A stretch of 64,000 bases of DNA from Mesobacillus jeotgali. GTDB lineage: Bacteria > Bacillota > Bacilli > Bacillales > Cytobacillaceae. Where the stretch lies: NCBI RefSeq assembly GCF_900166585.1, contig NZ_FVZC01000009.1, positions 1,623,444 to 1,687,443 of the forward strand. Direction: 5' to 3'. Within the stretch, counting starts at the first letter, position 1. Every line of letters begins with the position of its first letter. The notes under the pieces are model-generated. The model did not search any database and was not told the origin of the DNA. It saw only the letters and a list, made by a program, of their open reading frames with translations. Made by a program: the position numbers and the translations under genes. Shown here piece by piece: positions 1-8,779 of this stretch.

Positions 1-243
1 TTTATCAAATTCCGTCCTCTCAGCCATTGCTGTTTCTGGGTTGTCCTTCAAGTAACGGTATGCTGATGTATAAGAAACCCCCATTCCGTCACCAATTAAG
101 AAAATCACATTTTTAATTTCTGCACGGTTATCTGCTTGTTCATTTTTCGCTTCTGCATTGAATGTACCCATCAAGCTGCCGAACGCTACAGTTGACAGGA
201 CAGCGATCGGAAGAATCTTCTTTTTAAAATTAGTTTTAATCAC
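1..243 (-). CDS. Alkaline phosphatase, N-terminal 81 residues (gene runs off the left edge)
   Basis: The frame reads from a GTG at 243-241 to the window edge. It starts with a short lysine-rich n-region and a hydrophobic stretch ending near AEA, a Sec-type signal peptide. The motif NVIFLIGDGMG then follows; this is the metal-binding Asp loop at the start of mature PhoA-type alkaline phosphatases. GTG is chosen because a GGAGG lies about 8 nt upstream and no ATG precedes the signal peptide. Members of the family are exported and release phosphate from monoesters. The adjacent Pho-box repeats fit control by phosphate starvation. The C-terminal catalytic half is not in the window. Confidence 0.85.
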   Translation of the reverse strand, partial: MIKTNFKKKILPIAVLSTVAFGSLMGTFNAEAKNEQADNRAEIKNVIFLIGDGMGVSYTSAYRYLKDNPETAMAERTEFDK

Positions 244-295
244 TACAAGACCTCCAGACAAGTTATTTACTACGCTTCCTACTATAATGCCAATC

Positions 296-344
296 TATTA
301 ATCTTTTATTAACATAGTGTAAAAATACTTTAATTCATTGTAAA
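296..344 (-). promoter_or_regulatory. PhoP (Pho box) direct repeats upstream of alkaline phosphatase
   Basis: Reading toward the phosphatase gene, hexamers TTTACA, TTAAAG, TTTACA/TTACAC, TTAATA and TTAATA recur at 10-11 bp spacing (344, 333, about 322, 312 and 301). PhoP of Bacillus binds TT(A/T/C)ACA-like repeats at 11-bp spacing, so this is a good candidate PhoP-activated promoter region. Only the repeat pattern is seen; binding is inferred. Confidence 0.55.
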
Positions 345-402
345 ACCTGTTTACAATCCAATCTTTCACTACCAAGACAGAAAACACCAGAATAAGAGCA
401 GC

Positions 403-428
403 AAAAAAAGCAGGCGATCTCACCTGCT
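403..428 (-). terminator. Terminator overlapping the dac stop codon
   Basis: On the minus strand AGCAGG..CCTGCT forms a stem followed by seven T. The 5' arm contains the last codons and the TGA stop of the carboxypeptidase gene. Confidence 0.8.
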
Positions 429-1583
429 TCTAAATCTCCTGTGCTTTTTTTGTTTCCTGTTCAGCACCCACATAGCAGAAGCCATAATTAGCAGACCGAA
501 GCCAAATAGGGCGTTAAGAGATAAAATCCCGCTTTGCTCAGGTTTTTCTGAAGTTTTCTTCACTTCGGGTTTCTTTTCGATTAGCGGTTTTAGTTCAACA
601 GTTTGAATGGTTTTGCCGCTGCCATTCTCCACTCTTAATGTTCCGCCTTCATCAATCACTCTTTTACTTTGTTGTATCGGCTCAGTCATATACAAGTCTT
701 CGCCAGCCTTATATTTCAACTTACCGCTTTTGAATTGCTCACCTTTTCTGACCTGAACAGACTTGAAATTCGCAAACCCAAATTCAAAAAGTTTTTTTGT
801 ATCCTCATAAATTTCCCGCTTGAATTCTGATTTCAGCAAAATGGCAGTCAATTTAATCTTGCCATTTTCTGCTGTTGTGGCGAGTGTTTGTTTTGATTGA
901 TCCACAAAACCGGTTTTCCCGCCTGTTACTGCTTCATAAGGGATTTCTCCCTTAAGCATGCGGTGATGGGAATGGATAGTGGTATCCCAGGATTCCCCAT
1001 CCCACTCCATTTCCTTAGTTCCAAATATCTCGCGGAACTCTGGATTCTTCATCGCATAGTTTAATATCAAGCCCATGTCTTTTGCTGTCGTATAATGATT
1101 GTCATCGTACAGACCATGGGGATTTACAAAATGAGTATCCTTGACCCCGATACGGGACTCCAGGAAGTCGTTGATGCTTTTTGTGTACTTGTCCTTGGAT
1201 CCATCCAGGTGGATCGCTATAGCAAGTGCGGCATCATTTCCAGAATTAATCAACATGCCCTGGATGAGCTTCCTTAATGTCACCTGTTCACCTGGATTGA
1301 GGTAAACTCTTGTACCATCGATTTTCTCAATTTCATCGGTTACAGTTACTTGGTCATCCATATTCGCTGTTTCCATTGCATAAATGGCTGTTGCAATCTT
1401 TGTCAGGCTGGCAGGATACATTTTCGCTTCTTCATTCTTACCATATAGCACAGCACCAGACTGCATGTCCATCAAAATGGCAGCTTCCGTCGTCAAAACG
1501 GGTTCCTCTGGATTTTCTGCCTTCACCAATTCTGATGAAGAAAATATTGAAATAAACAATAACAGGGCCAAAACTCTTTTCAT
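420..1583 (-). CDS. D-alanyl-D-alanine carboxypeptidase (PBP5/DacF family)
   Basis: A 387-residue low-molecular-weight penicillin-binding protein that removes the terminal D-Ala from peptidoglycan pentapeptides outside the membrane. A signal peptide occupies about residues 1-22. The three serine-transferase motifs are present: SLTK (Ser59, Lys62), SGN (114-116) and KTG (223-225). The PBP5 C-terminal domain covers about 285-340. A hydrophobic segment near 353-373 followed by a basic tail looks like a C-terminal transmembrane anchor rather than the usual amphipathic helix. The gene is monocistronic with its own terminator. DacF of B. subtilis has similar length but lies in the spoIIA operon, so I do not assign that symbol. 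Confidence 0.93.
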   Translation of the reverse strand: MKRVLALLLFISIFSSSELVKAENPEEPVLTTEAAILMDMQSGAVLYGKNEEAKMYPASLTKIATAIYAMETANMDDQVTVTDEIEKIDGTRVYLNPGEQVTLRKLIQGMLINSGNDAALAIAIHLDGSKDKYTKSINDFLESRIGVKDTHFVNPHGLYDDNHYTTAKDMGLILNYAMKNPEFREIFGTKEMEWDGESWDTTIHSHHRMLKGEIPYEAVTGGKTGFVDQSKQTLATTAENGKIKLTAILLKSEFKREIYEDTKKLFEFGFANFKSVQVRKGEQFKSGKLKYKAGEDLYMTEPIQQSKRVIDEGGTLRVENGSGKTIQTVELKPLIEKKPEVKKTSEKPEQSGILSLNALFGFGLLIMASAMWVLNRKQKKHRRFRSR

Positions 1584-1723
1584 TAAACCACATCCAGTGT
1601 CCTTATCTCTCCATTCATTTTATCAGAATGGTGTCGAAATTTGTTTTGTGTTACTATATTTTAATCTAACTGGAATAATCAGAAAAGCTTGTAAAGAAAA
1701 AACACAATTTGGCCTGGCTATGC

Positions 1724-2917
1724 TTATTCCTGGCCATTAAAAACAATATTTTCAAGATAACGTATATAAACATCATCTTTTGCAAGAGCAGCTCCATGTT
1801 TTCTTTTTAGGAAACGTTCAGCTTCTTCAAATTTTTCAAATGGTCCCTGCCGTTCATTACTTTCCTCCTTGATAAAATACCTGCTGCCATCCGTGTATAT
1901 CAGGAACATATCCCGCTCCCGGTTCTCATAAATGCACCCATTTTTGGATTCTTTAAGGTTATAACTATTTTTAAAAGCATCCGGTTTGACCGGCTCCAGC
2001 GGGAAAACTTCTTCAACATATCGTTTATATGCTTCACCGTTGATCGTGCAGCCTGATGCTTTAGCATGGCCGCCTCCTCCAAATTTCCCTGCTATTGCTG
2101 ATACATCAGTATGATCATGTATAGTTCTGAAACTGATTTTCTTCCCGCCTAAATTCAGAATCGCAATATAATCCAGATGCGGATTCTCCTTCCCTAGTTC
2201 GTTTCCCAATTCCGAATGATAGGATTCTGCATGAACAACTCCGCCATAAATGCCCTCATGCTCGATTTGAATAATTTCTCTTTTTTTCCGCCTAATATAG
2301 CGCTCAATCTTACCGTCTTCCATTTCCAAAAGTTTTCGTTCGAATTCATCAAAATCAAATTCTGTATCTGTCTGGAGCCGGGCAATCATTCTATCTTCAA
2401 ATTCTTCAATCGATAACATGAAAAATAAATCATTCAGGTTTTTCGCCTTGAAATTCTGGTGAATATCCCATTCCCATGTATCATACTGGCGGACTAGCTC
2501 AACAAATTCTTCAAGTGCTCGATTTCCAGCCAAATGTCCATTGCTTTTCAAATATTCATACACTAGTGAAGCTGCACTGGTAAGTGTACCTGATTCATCT
2601 TCTACTTTTACATCTCCCCAGCTATAGTTATTGAAATGCAGAGCTGTTTTATGGTGGTCAATCAGCTTTGCCGTCCCCCCTTCACCGACAAAAAGGTTGA
2701 TTTTTTCAGTTACTTCATGATTGACGGAAAGATCCGTTATGTAAAGGTGGTCCTCTTTCTTCATACGCTCGTTCATTCTCTCAAAATATTTCTCCACCTG
2801 AAAGTTCAATCCAGATACAGAATTATAACGAATATCTGCTTTTTCACCGAATGTAAGCCTGAACAGAATCCCGCACGTTACGCCATCCAAATCGTTATGT
2901 GTAAATAAACGGTACAT
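1724..2917 (-). CDS. nrnB: DHH-family oligoribonuclease NrnB (YngD-like)
   Basis: A 397-residue cytoplasmic phosphoesterase. The N-terminal DHH domain carries HNDLDG (Asp9, Asp11) and LIDHH (Asp87-His89), which bind Mn. The C-terminal DHHA1 domain carries GGGGHAKASG, which holds the nucleic acid. Length and motif order match B. subtilis NrnB (YngD), which degrades short RNA oligonucleotides from the 3' end. It stands alone between dac and a divergent cupredoxin gene. I see no clear terminator at its 3' end, so transcripts may read toward dac. Confidence 0.88.
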   Translation of the reverse strand: MYRLFTHNDLDGVTCGILFRLTFGEKADIRYNSVSGLNFQVEKYFERMNERMKKEDHLYITDLSVNHEVTEKINLFVGEGGTAKLIDHHKTALHFNNYSWGDVKVEDESGTLTSAASLVYEYLKSNGHLAGNRALEEFVELVRQYDTWEWDIHQNFKAKNLNDLFFMLSIEEFEDRMIARLQTDTEFDFDEFERKLLEMEDGKIERYIRRKKREIIQIEHEGIYGGVVHAESYHSELGNELGKENPHLDYIAILNLGGKKISFRTIHDHTDVSAIAGKFGGGGHAKASGCTINGEAYKRYVEEVFPLEPVKPDAFKNSYNLKESKNGCIYENRERDMFLIYTDGSRYFIKEESNERQGPFEKFEEAERFLKRKHGAALAKDDVYIRYLENIVFNGQE

Positions 2918-3078
2918 AATTTCCTCCTTCGCTTTTGCAAAGCTGTTTTCTCTTCAAGAGCCTAATTAATAGTCTGTTGTTGGCCAGATAATCTATACAA
3001 AAGAAAATCGCAAAAATTAGACAAGTTCAACAAGGGGACGAGCATAGATATTTAGAGAGGATCAAAGGAGGTGAAAAC

Positions 3079-3528
3079 ATGCATTTCTTTGTATTTAAAA
3101 AAAGGACAATATATTTCTTTGGACTAATTGTCTTCCTTGCCATCATTGGTTCCATTTGGGTTAATTTAAAACCTGATGCAACTCCAGCCATTGGCGGACA
3201 GACTGGACAAATCCGGGAAATTCACATGGTGACTGGAGAATTTAAATCAACCACAGATGACGGCAAGGAAATAGAAGCATATCGCTGGGATCCAGGGACC
3301 ATCTTTCTGGAAAAAGGGGAAAAGGTACGCTTAAAAATTCGTGGAATTAACGGTAAGGAACATCCTTTCATCATAGAAGGAACAGATATTAAAGGCGTTA
3401 TTAAAAAAGGAGAAGAAACCGTTGTGCCTTTGCAGTTTGATAAAGAAGGAACCTATAGGCTGATTTGCCTAACCCACCCATCAGCGGAACAAAACGGGCC
3501 GATGATCGCCTATATTGTGGTGGATTAA
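3079..3528 (+). CDS. Membrane-anchored cupredoxin-domain protein
   Basis: 149 residues. An uncleaved transmembrane anchor spans about residues 11-30 and the rest is an extracytoplasmic Greek-key cupredoxin domain. A complete type 1 copper ligand set is visible in the usual order: His95 (KEHPF), Cys130, His133 (ICLTHP) and Met142. Such proteins carry electrons or deliver copper to respiratory oxidases. The neighbours do not show which. The start has an ideal AAAGGAGGTG site 6 nt upstream, and a strong terminator follows. It is divergent from nrnB. Confidence 0.82.
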   Translation: MHFFVFKKRTIYFFGLIVFLAIIGSIWVNLKPDATPAIGGQTGQIREIHMVTGEFKSTTDDGKEIEAYRWDPGTIFLEKGEKVRLKIRGINGKEHPFIIEGTDIKGVIKKGEETVVPLQFDKEGTYRLICLTHPSAEQNGPMIAYIVVD

Positions 3529-3543
3529 TTTCCAAGGAAGAAC

Positions 3544-3573
3544 AAGAACAGGACTGTAATCCTGTTCTTTTCT
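3544..3573 (+). terminator. Terminator after the cupredoxin gene
   Basis: A 10-bp perfect stem AAGAACAGGA/TCCTGTTCTT is followed by TTTTCTC. Confidence 0.85.
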
Positions 3574-3899
3574 CATTTATGGATCTTAATAAGTATATAT
3601 ATAATCCATCACGAGGTATCAATGGCTATTTCATTGAAACTTGGTGACTAGAATGATCGTTGTTCAGGTTGTTATCTCGCTTGGAGATCAGAATAGATTT
3701 TTATGAAAGTATTCCAAAGTTAGATACAAATTTGACACAAAACATACAAATCACTATACGCACGGTGGAAACAATTACTGATAGGATTAAATACATAAAG
3801 ATATTTATATATAACAGGACAAACAATATTCCCGCTAATTATAGTACAGTTTTAAATTAGCAAAAAACAAAAACGCAATTACCAAATGGTATTACTAGA
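3574..3899 (+). other. AT-rich intergenic stretch ahead of the pfl promoter
   Basis: About 330 bp without a credible gene. A 66-codon frame at 3660-3860 has no ribosome binding site and low-complexity AT-rich content. I see no terminator or RNA family here. It may hold upstream control sites for pflB. Confidence 0.4.
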
Positions 3900-3950
3900 T
3901 TGTTCATATTTTCACAAATATGTCACACTCATTCTGTTATATTCGTAGTA
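3900..3950 (+). promoter_or_regulatory. pflB promoter with FNR-like (or Rex-like) site
   Basis: TGTTC-ATATTT-TCACA at 3901-3916 matches the FNR/CRP consensus TGTGA-N6-TCACA except for two bases in the left half. TATATT at 3938-3943 is a fair -10, giving a start near 3950. The site is therefore centred about 41.5 bp upstream, the geometry of FNR-activated class II promoters. The same bases (3900-3917) also read as a Rex-type TTGTnnA-N4-TTCACAA, so redox repression is an alternative. Confidence 0.5.
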
Positions 3951-4003
3951 TGATGAAAATGTAGTAACTGTTATATAAACATCCACTTTAGAGGTGAACT
4001 TAA

Positions 4004-6229
4004 ATGGAACAATGGAAAGGCTTTAAAAATGGAGCTTGGCAAGGAGAAATTAATGTTCGTGATTTCATACTGAAGAACTTCTCTGAATATACAGGGGACG
4101 CAAGCTTTCTTGAAGGTGCCACGCAGGAAACACTCCAATTATGGCAGCAAGTAATGGAATTGACGAAACAGGAGCGTGAAAGCGGCGGTGTTCTGGATAT
4201 GGATACCGAAGTGGTTTCTACGATTACATCTCACGGACCTGGCTATCTTGACCAGAACAAAGAAAAAGTAGTAGGCTTCCAGACCGATAAGCCCTTCAAA
4301 CGATCAATGCAGCCTTTTGGCGGTATTCGTATGGCTAAGGCAGCATGCGAGGCTTATGGTTATGAATTGGATAAAGAGGTAGAAAAAATCTTTACTGATT
4401 TCCGCAAAACACATAACCAGGGCGTATTCGATGTCTATACAAAAGAAATGCTGCAGGCCCGTAAAGCTGGTATCATCACAGGCTTGCCTGATGCATACGG
4501 CCGCGGCCGCATAATTGGCGACTATCGCAGGGTTGCGCTGTATGGTGTTGACTTCCTGATGGAACAAAAAAAGAAAGACCACGGAATGACCAGCAGTGTC
4601 ATGACTGAGGATACGATGCGCTTAAGGGAAGAAATTTCTGAGCAATATCGTTCATTGAATGAATTAAAGCAGCTTGCTCAAAGCTATGGCTATGATATTT
4701 CCAAGCCAGCTACCAATGCTGTTGAAGCCTTCCAATGGGTCTACTTCGCATACCTTGCTGCAATTAAAGAGCAGAATGGCGCAGCGATGAGCCTTGGCCG
4801 TGTTGCGACTTTCCTGGATATCTATATTGAACGAGATCTGCAAAATGGCACAATTACTGAAAAAGAAGCACAGGAGCTAGTTGACCACTTTGTCATGAAG
4901 CTGCGTCTTGTAAAGTTCGCACGCACACCTGATTATAACGAATTATTCAGCGGTGACCCTACCTGGGTAACAGAATCAATCGGCGGTATGGCTAATAACG
5001 GACAGTCTCTTGTAACAAAGAACTCTTTCCGTTTCCTTCACACTCTCGATAACCTTGGTCCTGCACCGGAGCCTAACCTTACTGTGTTATGGTCCCCTTC
5101 CCTGCCAGAGCACTTCAAGAAATATTGTGCTGAAATGTCTATAAAGACCAGCTCGATCCAATACGAAAACGACGATTTGATGCGTTGTGAATATGGTGAT
5201 GACTACGGGATTGCCTGCTGCGTATCTGCAATGGAGATCGGAAAACAGATGCAATTCTTCGGTGCGCGTGCCAATCTTGCAAAAGCTTTGCTCTATGCAA
5301 TCAATGGCGGTGTCGATGAGAAACTAAAGATTCAAGTCGCTCCAGCTTTAAGCCCGATCACTTCCGATGTCCTTGACTATAAGGAAGTAATGGCCAAATT
5401 CGATAATGTAATGGAATGGCTTGCTGGCCTTTACATCAATACGCTCAATGTCATCCATTACATGCATGATAAATACAGCTACGAAAGAATCGAAATGGCG
5501 CTTCACGATACAGAAGTCCTTCGTACAATGGCAACGGGGATTGCAGGGTTGAGTGTGGTGGCTGATTCATTAAGCGCCATCAAGTATGCCAAAGTCAAGG
5601 TCATCCGTGACGAAAATGGCATCGCTGTCGATTTTGAAACAGAGGGTGACTTCCCTAAATACGGCAACAATGATGACCGTGTTGACAGCATTGCTGTTGA
5701 ACTTGTTAAAAACTTCATGACAAAGCTGCGAAAGCACCCGACATATCGTAATTCTGTCCATACTATGTCAATTTTAACAATCACTTCAAACGTGGTTTAT
5801 GGTAAAAAGACAGGTAATACACCGGATGGAAGACGTGCTGGTGAACCATTCGCGCCAGGTGCTAACCCAATGCACGGCCGTGATACTAAAGGGACACTCG
5901 CTTCACTGTCTTCTGTTGCAAAACTGCCATACAGCTATGCTTTAGACGGAATTTCAAATACCTTCTCCATCGTGCCAAAAGCACTTGGCAAAGATGAAGA
6001 AAGCAGAACAAACAACCTTGTATCCATCCTTGATGGATATGCAATCAAGGATGGACATCACTTGAACGTTAACGTATTCAACCGGGAGACTCTATTAAAC
6101 GCAATGGAACATCCTGAAGAGTATCCTCAGTTGACAATCCGTGTTTCTGGTTACGCCGTGAATTTCATCAAGCTGACACGCGAACAGCAGCTGGATGTTA
6201 TCAATCGTACTTTCCATGAAACAATGTAA
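4004..6229 (+). CDS. pflB: Formate acetyltransferase (pyruvate formate-lyase)
   Basis: A 741-residue glycyl-radical enzyme that splits pyruvate with CoA into acetyl-CoA and formate during anaerobic growth. The adjacent catalytic cysteines are Cys405-Cys406 in GIACCVSAM. The radical glycine is Gly716 in RVSGYAV near the C-terminus. Full family length with no breaks. The start has GAGGTG about 7 nt upstream. pflA follows 75 bp downstream, separated by a hairpin that may lower expression of the activase relative to the enzyme. The FNR-like promoter fits induction without oxygen. Confidence 0.97.
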   Translation: MEQWKGFKNGAWQGEINVRDFILKNFSEYTGDASFLEGATQETLQLWQQVMELTKQERESGGVLDMDTEVVSTITSHGPGYLDQNKEKVVGFQTDKPFKRSMQPFGGIRMAKAACEAYGYELDKEVEKIFTDFRKTHNQGVFDVYTKEMLQARKAGIITGLPDAYGRGRIIGDYRRVALYGVDFLMEQKKKDHGMTSSVMTEDTMRLREEISEQYRSLNELKQLAQSYGYDISKPATNAVEAFQWVYFAYLAAIKEQNGAAMSLGRVATFLDIYIERDLQNGTITEKEAQELVDHFVMKLRLVKFARTPDYNELFSGDPTWVTESIGGMANNGQSLVTKNSFRFLHTLDNLGPAPEPNLTVLWSPSLPEHFKKYCAEMSIKTSSIQYENDDLMRCEYGDDYGIACCVSAMEIGKQMQFFGARANLAKALLYAINGGVDEKLKIQVAPALSPITSDVLDYKEVMAKFDNVMEWLAGLYINTLNVIHYMHDKYSYERIEMALHDTEVLRTMATGIAGLSVVADSLSAIKYAKVKVIRDENGIAVDFETEGDFPKYGNNDDRVDSIAVELVKNFMTKLRKHPTYRNSVHTMSILTITSNVVYGKKTGNTPDGRRAGEPFAPGANPMHGRDTKGTLASLSSVAKLPYSYALDGISNTFSIVPKALGKDEESRTNNLVSILDGYAIKDGHHLNVNVFNRETLLNAMEHPEEYPQLTIRVSGYAVNFIKLTREQQLDVINRTFHETM

Positions 6230-6246
6230 AAAAATATTTTGAACTG

Positions 6247-6288
6247 AACAGGAGTTGCCTTTCCCACTGCGGGAACTCCTGTTTTACT
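6247..6288 (+). terminator. Intercistronic hairpin between pflB and pflA
   Basis: Stem AACAGGAGTT/AACTCCTGTT, with extra internal pairing TTCCC/GGGAA, is followed by a short T-run (TTTTA). The weak T-run suggests partial termination or mRNA processing rather than a full stop. Confidence 0.6.
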
Positions 6289-6304
6289 GAAAGGGGAATT
6301 CATC

Positions 6305-7045
6305 ATGATCGGAAACATTCATTCTATTGAGACTTTTGGAACCGTAGACGGACCTGGTATCCGCTATGTCATCTTCACACAGGGCTGCCTGCTTCGCTGC
6401 CAATTTTGCCATAATGCAGATACTTGGGAGATTGGCAAAGGCAAACAGATGTCTGTTTCCGAAATCATTGATGATTTGAAATCTTATCTGCCATTCATTG
6501 AAGCCTCCGGCGGCGGAATCACTGTCAGCGGCGGCGAACCACTATTACAAATCCCTTTTATTACTGAACTTTTCAAAGAGTGCAAGAAGCTAGGAGTACA
6601 CACTGCCATTGATTCATCAGGCGGCTGTTACTCAAGCGCCCCTCTTTTCCAACAACAGCTTGCTGAACTCTTAAAGTATACTGATTTGATTCTACTGGAC
6701 TTAAAACATATTAACAGAAAAAAACATATCCAACTGACAGGCATGGCAAATGAACATATCCTTGATTTCGCACGCCACCTATCAAAGCATAATGTACCCG
6801 TATGGATTCGGCACGTACTGGTTCCAGGAGTTACGAATAATGTTGAGGATCTCACCGAGTTAGGAGAATTCATAGGCACCTTGGACAACATACTGAAATT
6901 AGAGGTATTACCCTATCACAAACTTGGGGTTTATAAATGGGAGGCCCTGGGTCTTGAATACCCTCTAAAAGAAGTGGAGCCTCCTTCGGAAGAAGAAGTT
7001 GAGAGAGCATACAAACTCTTAACTGCCAAAACAATATTAAATTAA
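6305..7045 (+). CDS. pflA: Pyruvate formate-lyase-activating enzyme (radical SAM)
   Basis: 246 residues. The radical SAM cluster motif CxxxCxxC is at Cys28, Cys32 and Cys35 (GCLLRCQFCHN). The SAM-binding GGGITVSGGEPL follows. It uses a 4Fe-4S cluster and S-adenosylmethionine to place the glycyl radical on PflB in the cytoplasm. Length and neighbour match the family. AAAGGGGAA lies ahead of the ATG and a strong terminator follows the gene. Confidence 0.96.
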   Translation: MIGNIHSIETFGTVDGPGIRYVIFTQGCLLRCQFCHNADTWEIGKGKQMSVSEIIDDLKSYLPFIEASGGGITVSGGEPLLQIPFITELFKECKKLGVHTAIDSSGGCYSSAPLFQQQLAELLKYTDLILLDLKHINRKKHIQLTGMANEHILDFARHLSKHNVPVWIRHVLVPGVTNNVEDLTELGEFIGTLDNILKLEVLPYHKLGVYKWEALGLEYPLKEVEPPSEEEVERAYKLLTAKTILN

Positions 7046-7074
7046 CAGCAGGAAACCTACCTGCTGTTTTTTTC
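7044..7074 (+). terminator. Terminator after pflA
   Basis: Stem AACAGCAGG/CCTGCTGTT is followed by T7. Confidence 0.85.
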
Positions 7075-7136
7075 TGCATATGTTCTTGATCTTTTTGAAG
7101 TATTATCATATTAATAGTTTTATATGGAGGAATTTT

Positions 7137-7871
7137 ATGTATGCATTGTTTACGGAAGTTAGCAATTTTCTAAGCGGCCCTTTTTTAACACTTGTCAATC
7201 AAACGGAACAGATCCCCATATTGGCGAGCTTCCTCTTGGGTCTTGTCGGCGCTCTGGCCCCATGCCAGTTGACTGGAAACATCGGTGCTATCACCTTATA
7301 TGGCAACCGCAGCCTTCAAACGAAAAGCCAATGGGCAGAAATCGCTTTTTTTATCCTGGGCAAAATTTTAGTCTTTTCATTGTTGGGCTTGGCGGTTTGG
7401 CTTGCTGGCCAAAGCTTTCAACAAATGCTGCCAGGTTTCTTTTCCTGGTTTCGAAAATTGATGGGACCACTGTTCATCTTGATCGGCCTATCACTAATTG
7501 GGTTTTTCGCGTTTAACTGGATAAATCGCTTAACGTCCATTCTCCCTGAATGGAGCGGCAGCGGAAAAACAGGGTCTTTCCTGATGGGAGTAAGCTTTTC
7601 GATTGCATTTTGTCCAACCATGTTTTCATTATTCTTTTTTATCCTAATGCCAATTGTCCTGAGTTCTGGATATGGAGCTGTCCTGCCATCTGTGTTTGCT
7701 ATCGGCACTTCGATCCCGCTGATTATATTTGTTATCCTCATCGCGTATTTCGGCCTGAATGGATCGATGATAAAAAAAGGAAGAAGACTTGGGGGTATGG
7801 TTCAGAAAATTGCGGGAGCCACCTTACTTATTATAGGAGTTTTTGATACCTTAGCCTATTGGGGCTTTTGA
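7137..7871 (+). CDS. CcdA/DsbD-type (UreH-like) six-helix membrane protein
   Basis: 244 residues with about six transmembrane helices. Two intramembrane cysteines lie in proline-containing motifs, ALAPCQ (Cys43) and AFCPT (Cys159). This is the pattern of the CcdA/DsbD transmembrane domain, which passes reducing power across the membrane to thioredoxin-like partners. Related proteins are often annotated as sulfite exporter or urease-accessory UreH domain proteins, so the substrate is open. Start ATG 7137 is chosen for TGGAGGAAT just upstream. It lies directly downstream of the pflA terminator with its own upstream space. Confidence 0.75.
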   Translation: MYALFTEVSNFLSGPFLTLVNQTEQIPILASFLLGLVGALAPCQLTGNIGAITLYGNRSLQTKSQWAEIAFFILGKILVFSLLGLAVWLAGQSFQQMLPGFFSWFRKLMGPLFILIGLSLIGFFAFNWINRLTSILPEWSGSGKTGSFLMGVSFSIAFCPTMFSLFFFILMPIVLSSGYGAVLPSVFAIGTSIPLIIFVILIAYFGLNGSMIKKGRRLGGMVQKIAGATLLIIGVFDTLAYWGF

Positions 7872-7941
7872 CATACCCGGGATTTGTTTTATCACTTCTT
7901 ACAGATGTGCAGACTCACCTTATCTATTGCCAAAATTTACA

Positions 7942-7973
7942 TAAGAGCCATGGATGCTCATCCATGGCTCTTA
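7942..7973. terminator. Perfect 14-bp hairpin between convergent genes
   Basis: TAAGAGCCATGGAT pairs perfectly with its complement around a 4-nt loop. It lies between the CcdA-like gene and the convergent 105-residue gene. T-runs are poor on both sides, so it may protect 3' ends or act as a weak bidirectional terminator. Confidence 0.6.
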
Positions 7974-7977
7974 AATA

Positions 7978-8295
7978 TCAGGCAATATTCATGTTTTCCT
8001 TATAGCCTGGCTCACAGTTCAGGCACACTGCTTCATCGTAATCCTCGGTATTTACGTCTTCAGGATTGTACTCGATTCCGCATAGTGAGCATTCTACCAT
8101 TTCTTCTTCTGTATCTTCAACAGCTTCCGGGATCGCATCATTGACATTTAGCTCACCTACCCAAATACCGCTAATTGATGACATTTCGTTTTCTATATAT
8201 TCATTCGCTGCTTCTTCTGTTTCCCATACACCATGGTCCCACAGCATTTCGTCAGCGTCACCTGAGTTGATCATTAACCCGTATACTTTTTTCAT
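7978..8295 (-). CDS. Hypothetical acidic protein with CxxC zinc-knuckle pair
   Basis: 105 residues of no family I recognise. The N-terminal half looks like a small globular domain (MKKVYGLMINSGDADEM). The C-terminal half carries CSLC and CLNC, spaced about 20 residues apart, a likely structural zinc site. The protein is strongly acidic. An AAAGGGGCAG stretch lies upstream of the ATG. It is single and convergent with the CcdA-like gene. Confidence 0.65.
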   Translation of the reverse strand: MKKVYGLMINSGDADEMLWDHGVWETEEAANEYIENEMSSISGIWVGELNVNDAIPEAVEDTEEEMVECSLCGIEYNPEDVNTEDYDEAVCLNCEPGYKENMNIA

Positions 8296-8416
8296 ATTTG
8301 CTGCCCCTTTCGAATTGGGAAGTTTGTTCTATATAATTAGCCATTACTTCGATTTCTGAAACCTCCAGTATATGGAAAAAGAAACTTTCTTCCGTTCATT
8401 TCGTATATATTTACAG

Positions 8417-8445
8417 ATTGTTAAATGCTGCATTTTAAAATATAC
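8417..8445 (+). promoter_or_regulatory. SigA promoter of the leader-peptide/yidC unit
   Basis: TTGTTA (8417-8422), 17-bp spacer and TATACT (8440-8445) lie about 30 bp ahead of the 92-codon leader frame. Confidence 0.6.
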
Positions 8446-8474
8446 TTGATTAATGACAGAATTGAGGTGATAGC

Positions 8475-8753
8475 ATGCTATTGGAAATTTACGCTCAGTC
8501 AATTGAAGCAACAGCAGTTTACAGTGTTTACCTGACTTTGCTCATCAGCATGTCGATGTCAGTCTTCTGGGTAATGCGTGACACCTCTTTTATCGAATCA
8601 TGTTTAGTACAAATAAGGCTTAAGCCCACCTCTTCTGAAAAAGCTTTTAAAAATAAAGCTGAACTCGGAATGAGGTTTCAGCTTCAGATTCTGAAGCGGG
8701 TTAAGATAAAAATAGATCCAGGTGATGAAGACAGCTATTTCCTCCTAAATTGA
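8475..8753 (+). CDS. mifM: MifM-like membrane-anchored arrest (sensor) peptide
   Basis: 92 residues with a good GAGGTG site. There is one N-terminal transmembrane segment (about residues 14-34), then a basic amphipathic stretch (QILKRVKIKI, 71-80) and an acidic tip D84-E85-D86 close to the C-terminus. It ends 26 bp before yidC. In B. subtilis, MifM is a leader of about this size upstream of the second YidC (YqjG). It stalls the ribosome at acidic residues near its C-terminus unless it is inserted by SpoIIIJ, and the stalled ribosome opens a hairpin that hides the yqjG ribosome binding site. Position, topology, charge pattern and the hairpin all match. Sequence identity to MifM cannot be judged here. 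Confidence 0.65.
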   Translation: MLLEIYAQSIEATAVYSVYLTLLISMSMSVFWVMRDTSFIESCLVQIRLKPTSSEKAFKNKAELGMRFQLQILKRVKIKIDPGDEDSYFLLN

Positions 8754-8776
8754 ACAACTAGATTATTAGGAGGAGA
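8738..8776 (+). promoter_or_regulatory. Hairpin hiding the yidC ribosome binding site
   Basis: CCTCCTAA (8741-8748), which encodes the last residues of the leader peptide, is perfectly complementary to TTAGGAGG (8766-8773), the yidC Shine-Dalgarno. Flanking T/A and T/G pairs extend the stem to 11 bp. A ribosome stalled at codons 84-86 of the leader would cover the 5' arm and free the site. Confidence 0.75.
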
Positions 8777-8779
8777 ATA

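Noticed and set aside
3660-3860. 66-codon frame upstream of pflB
   Set aside because: No ribosome binding site, AT-rich low-complexity composition, no family pattern.
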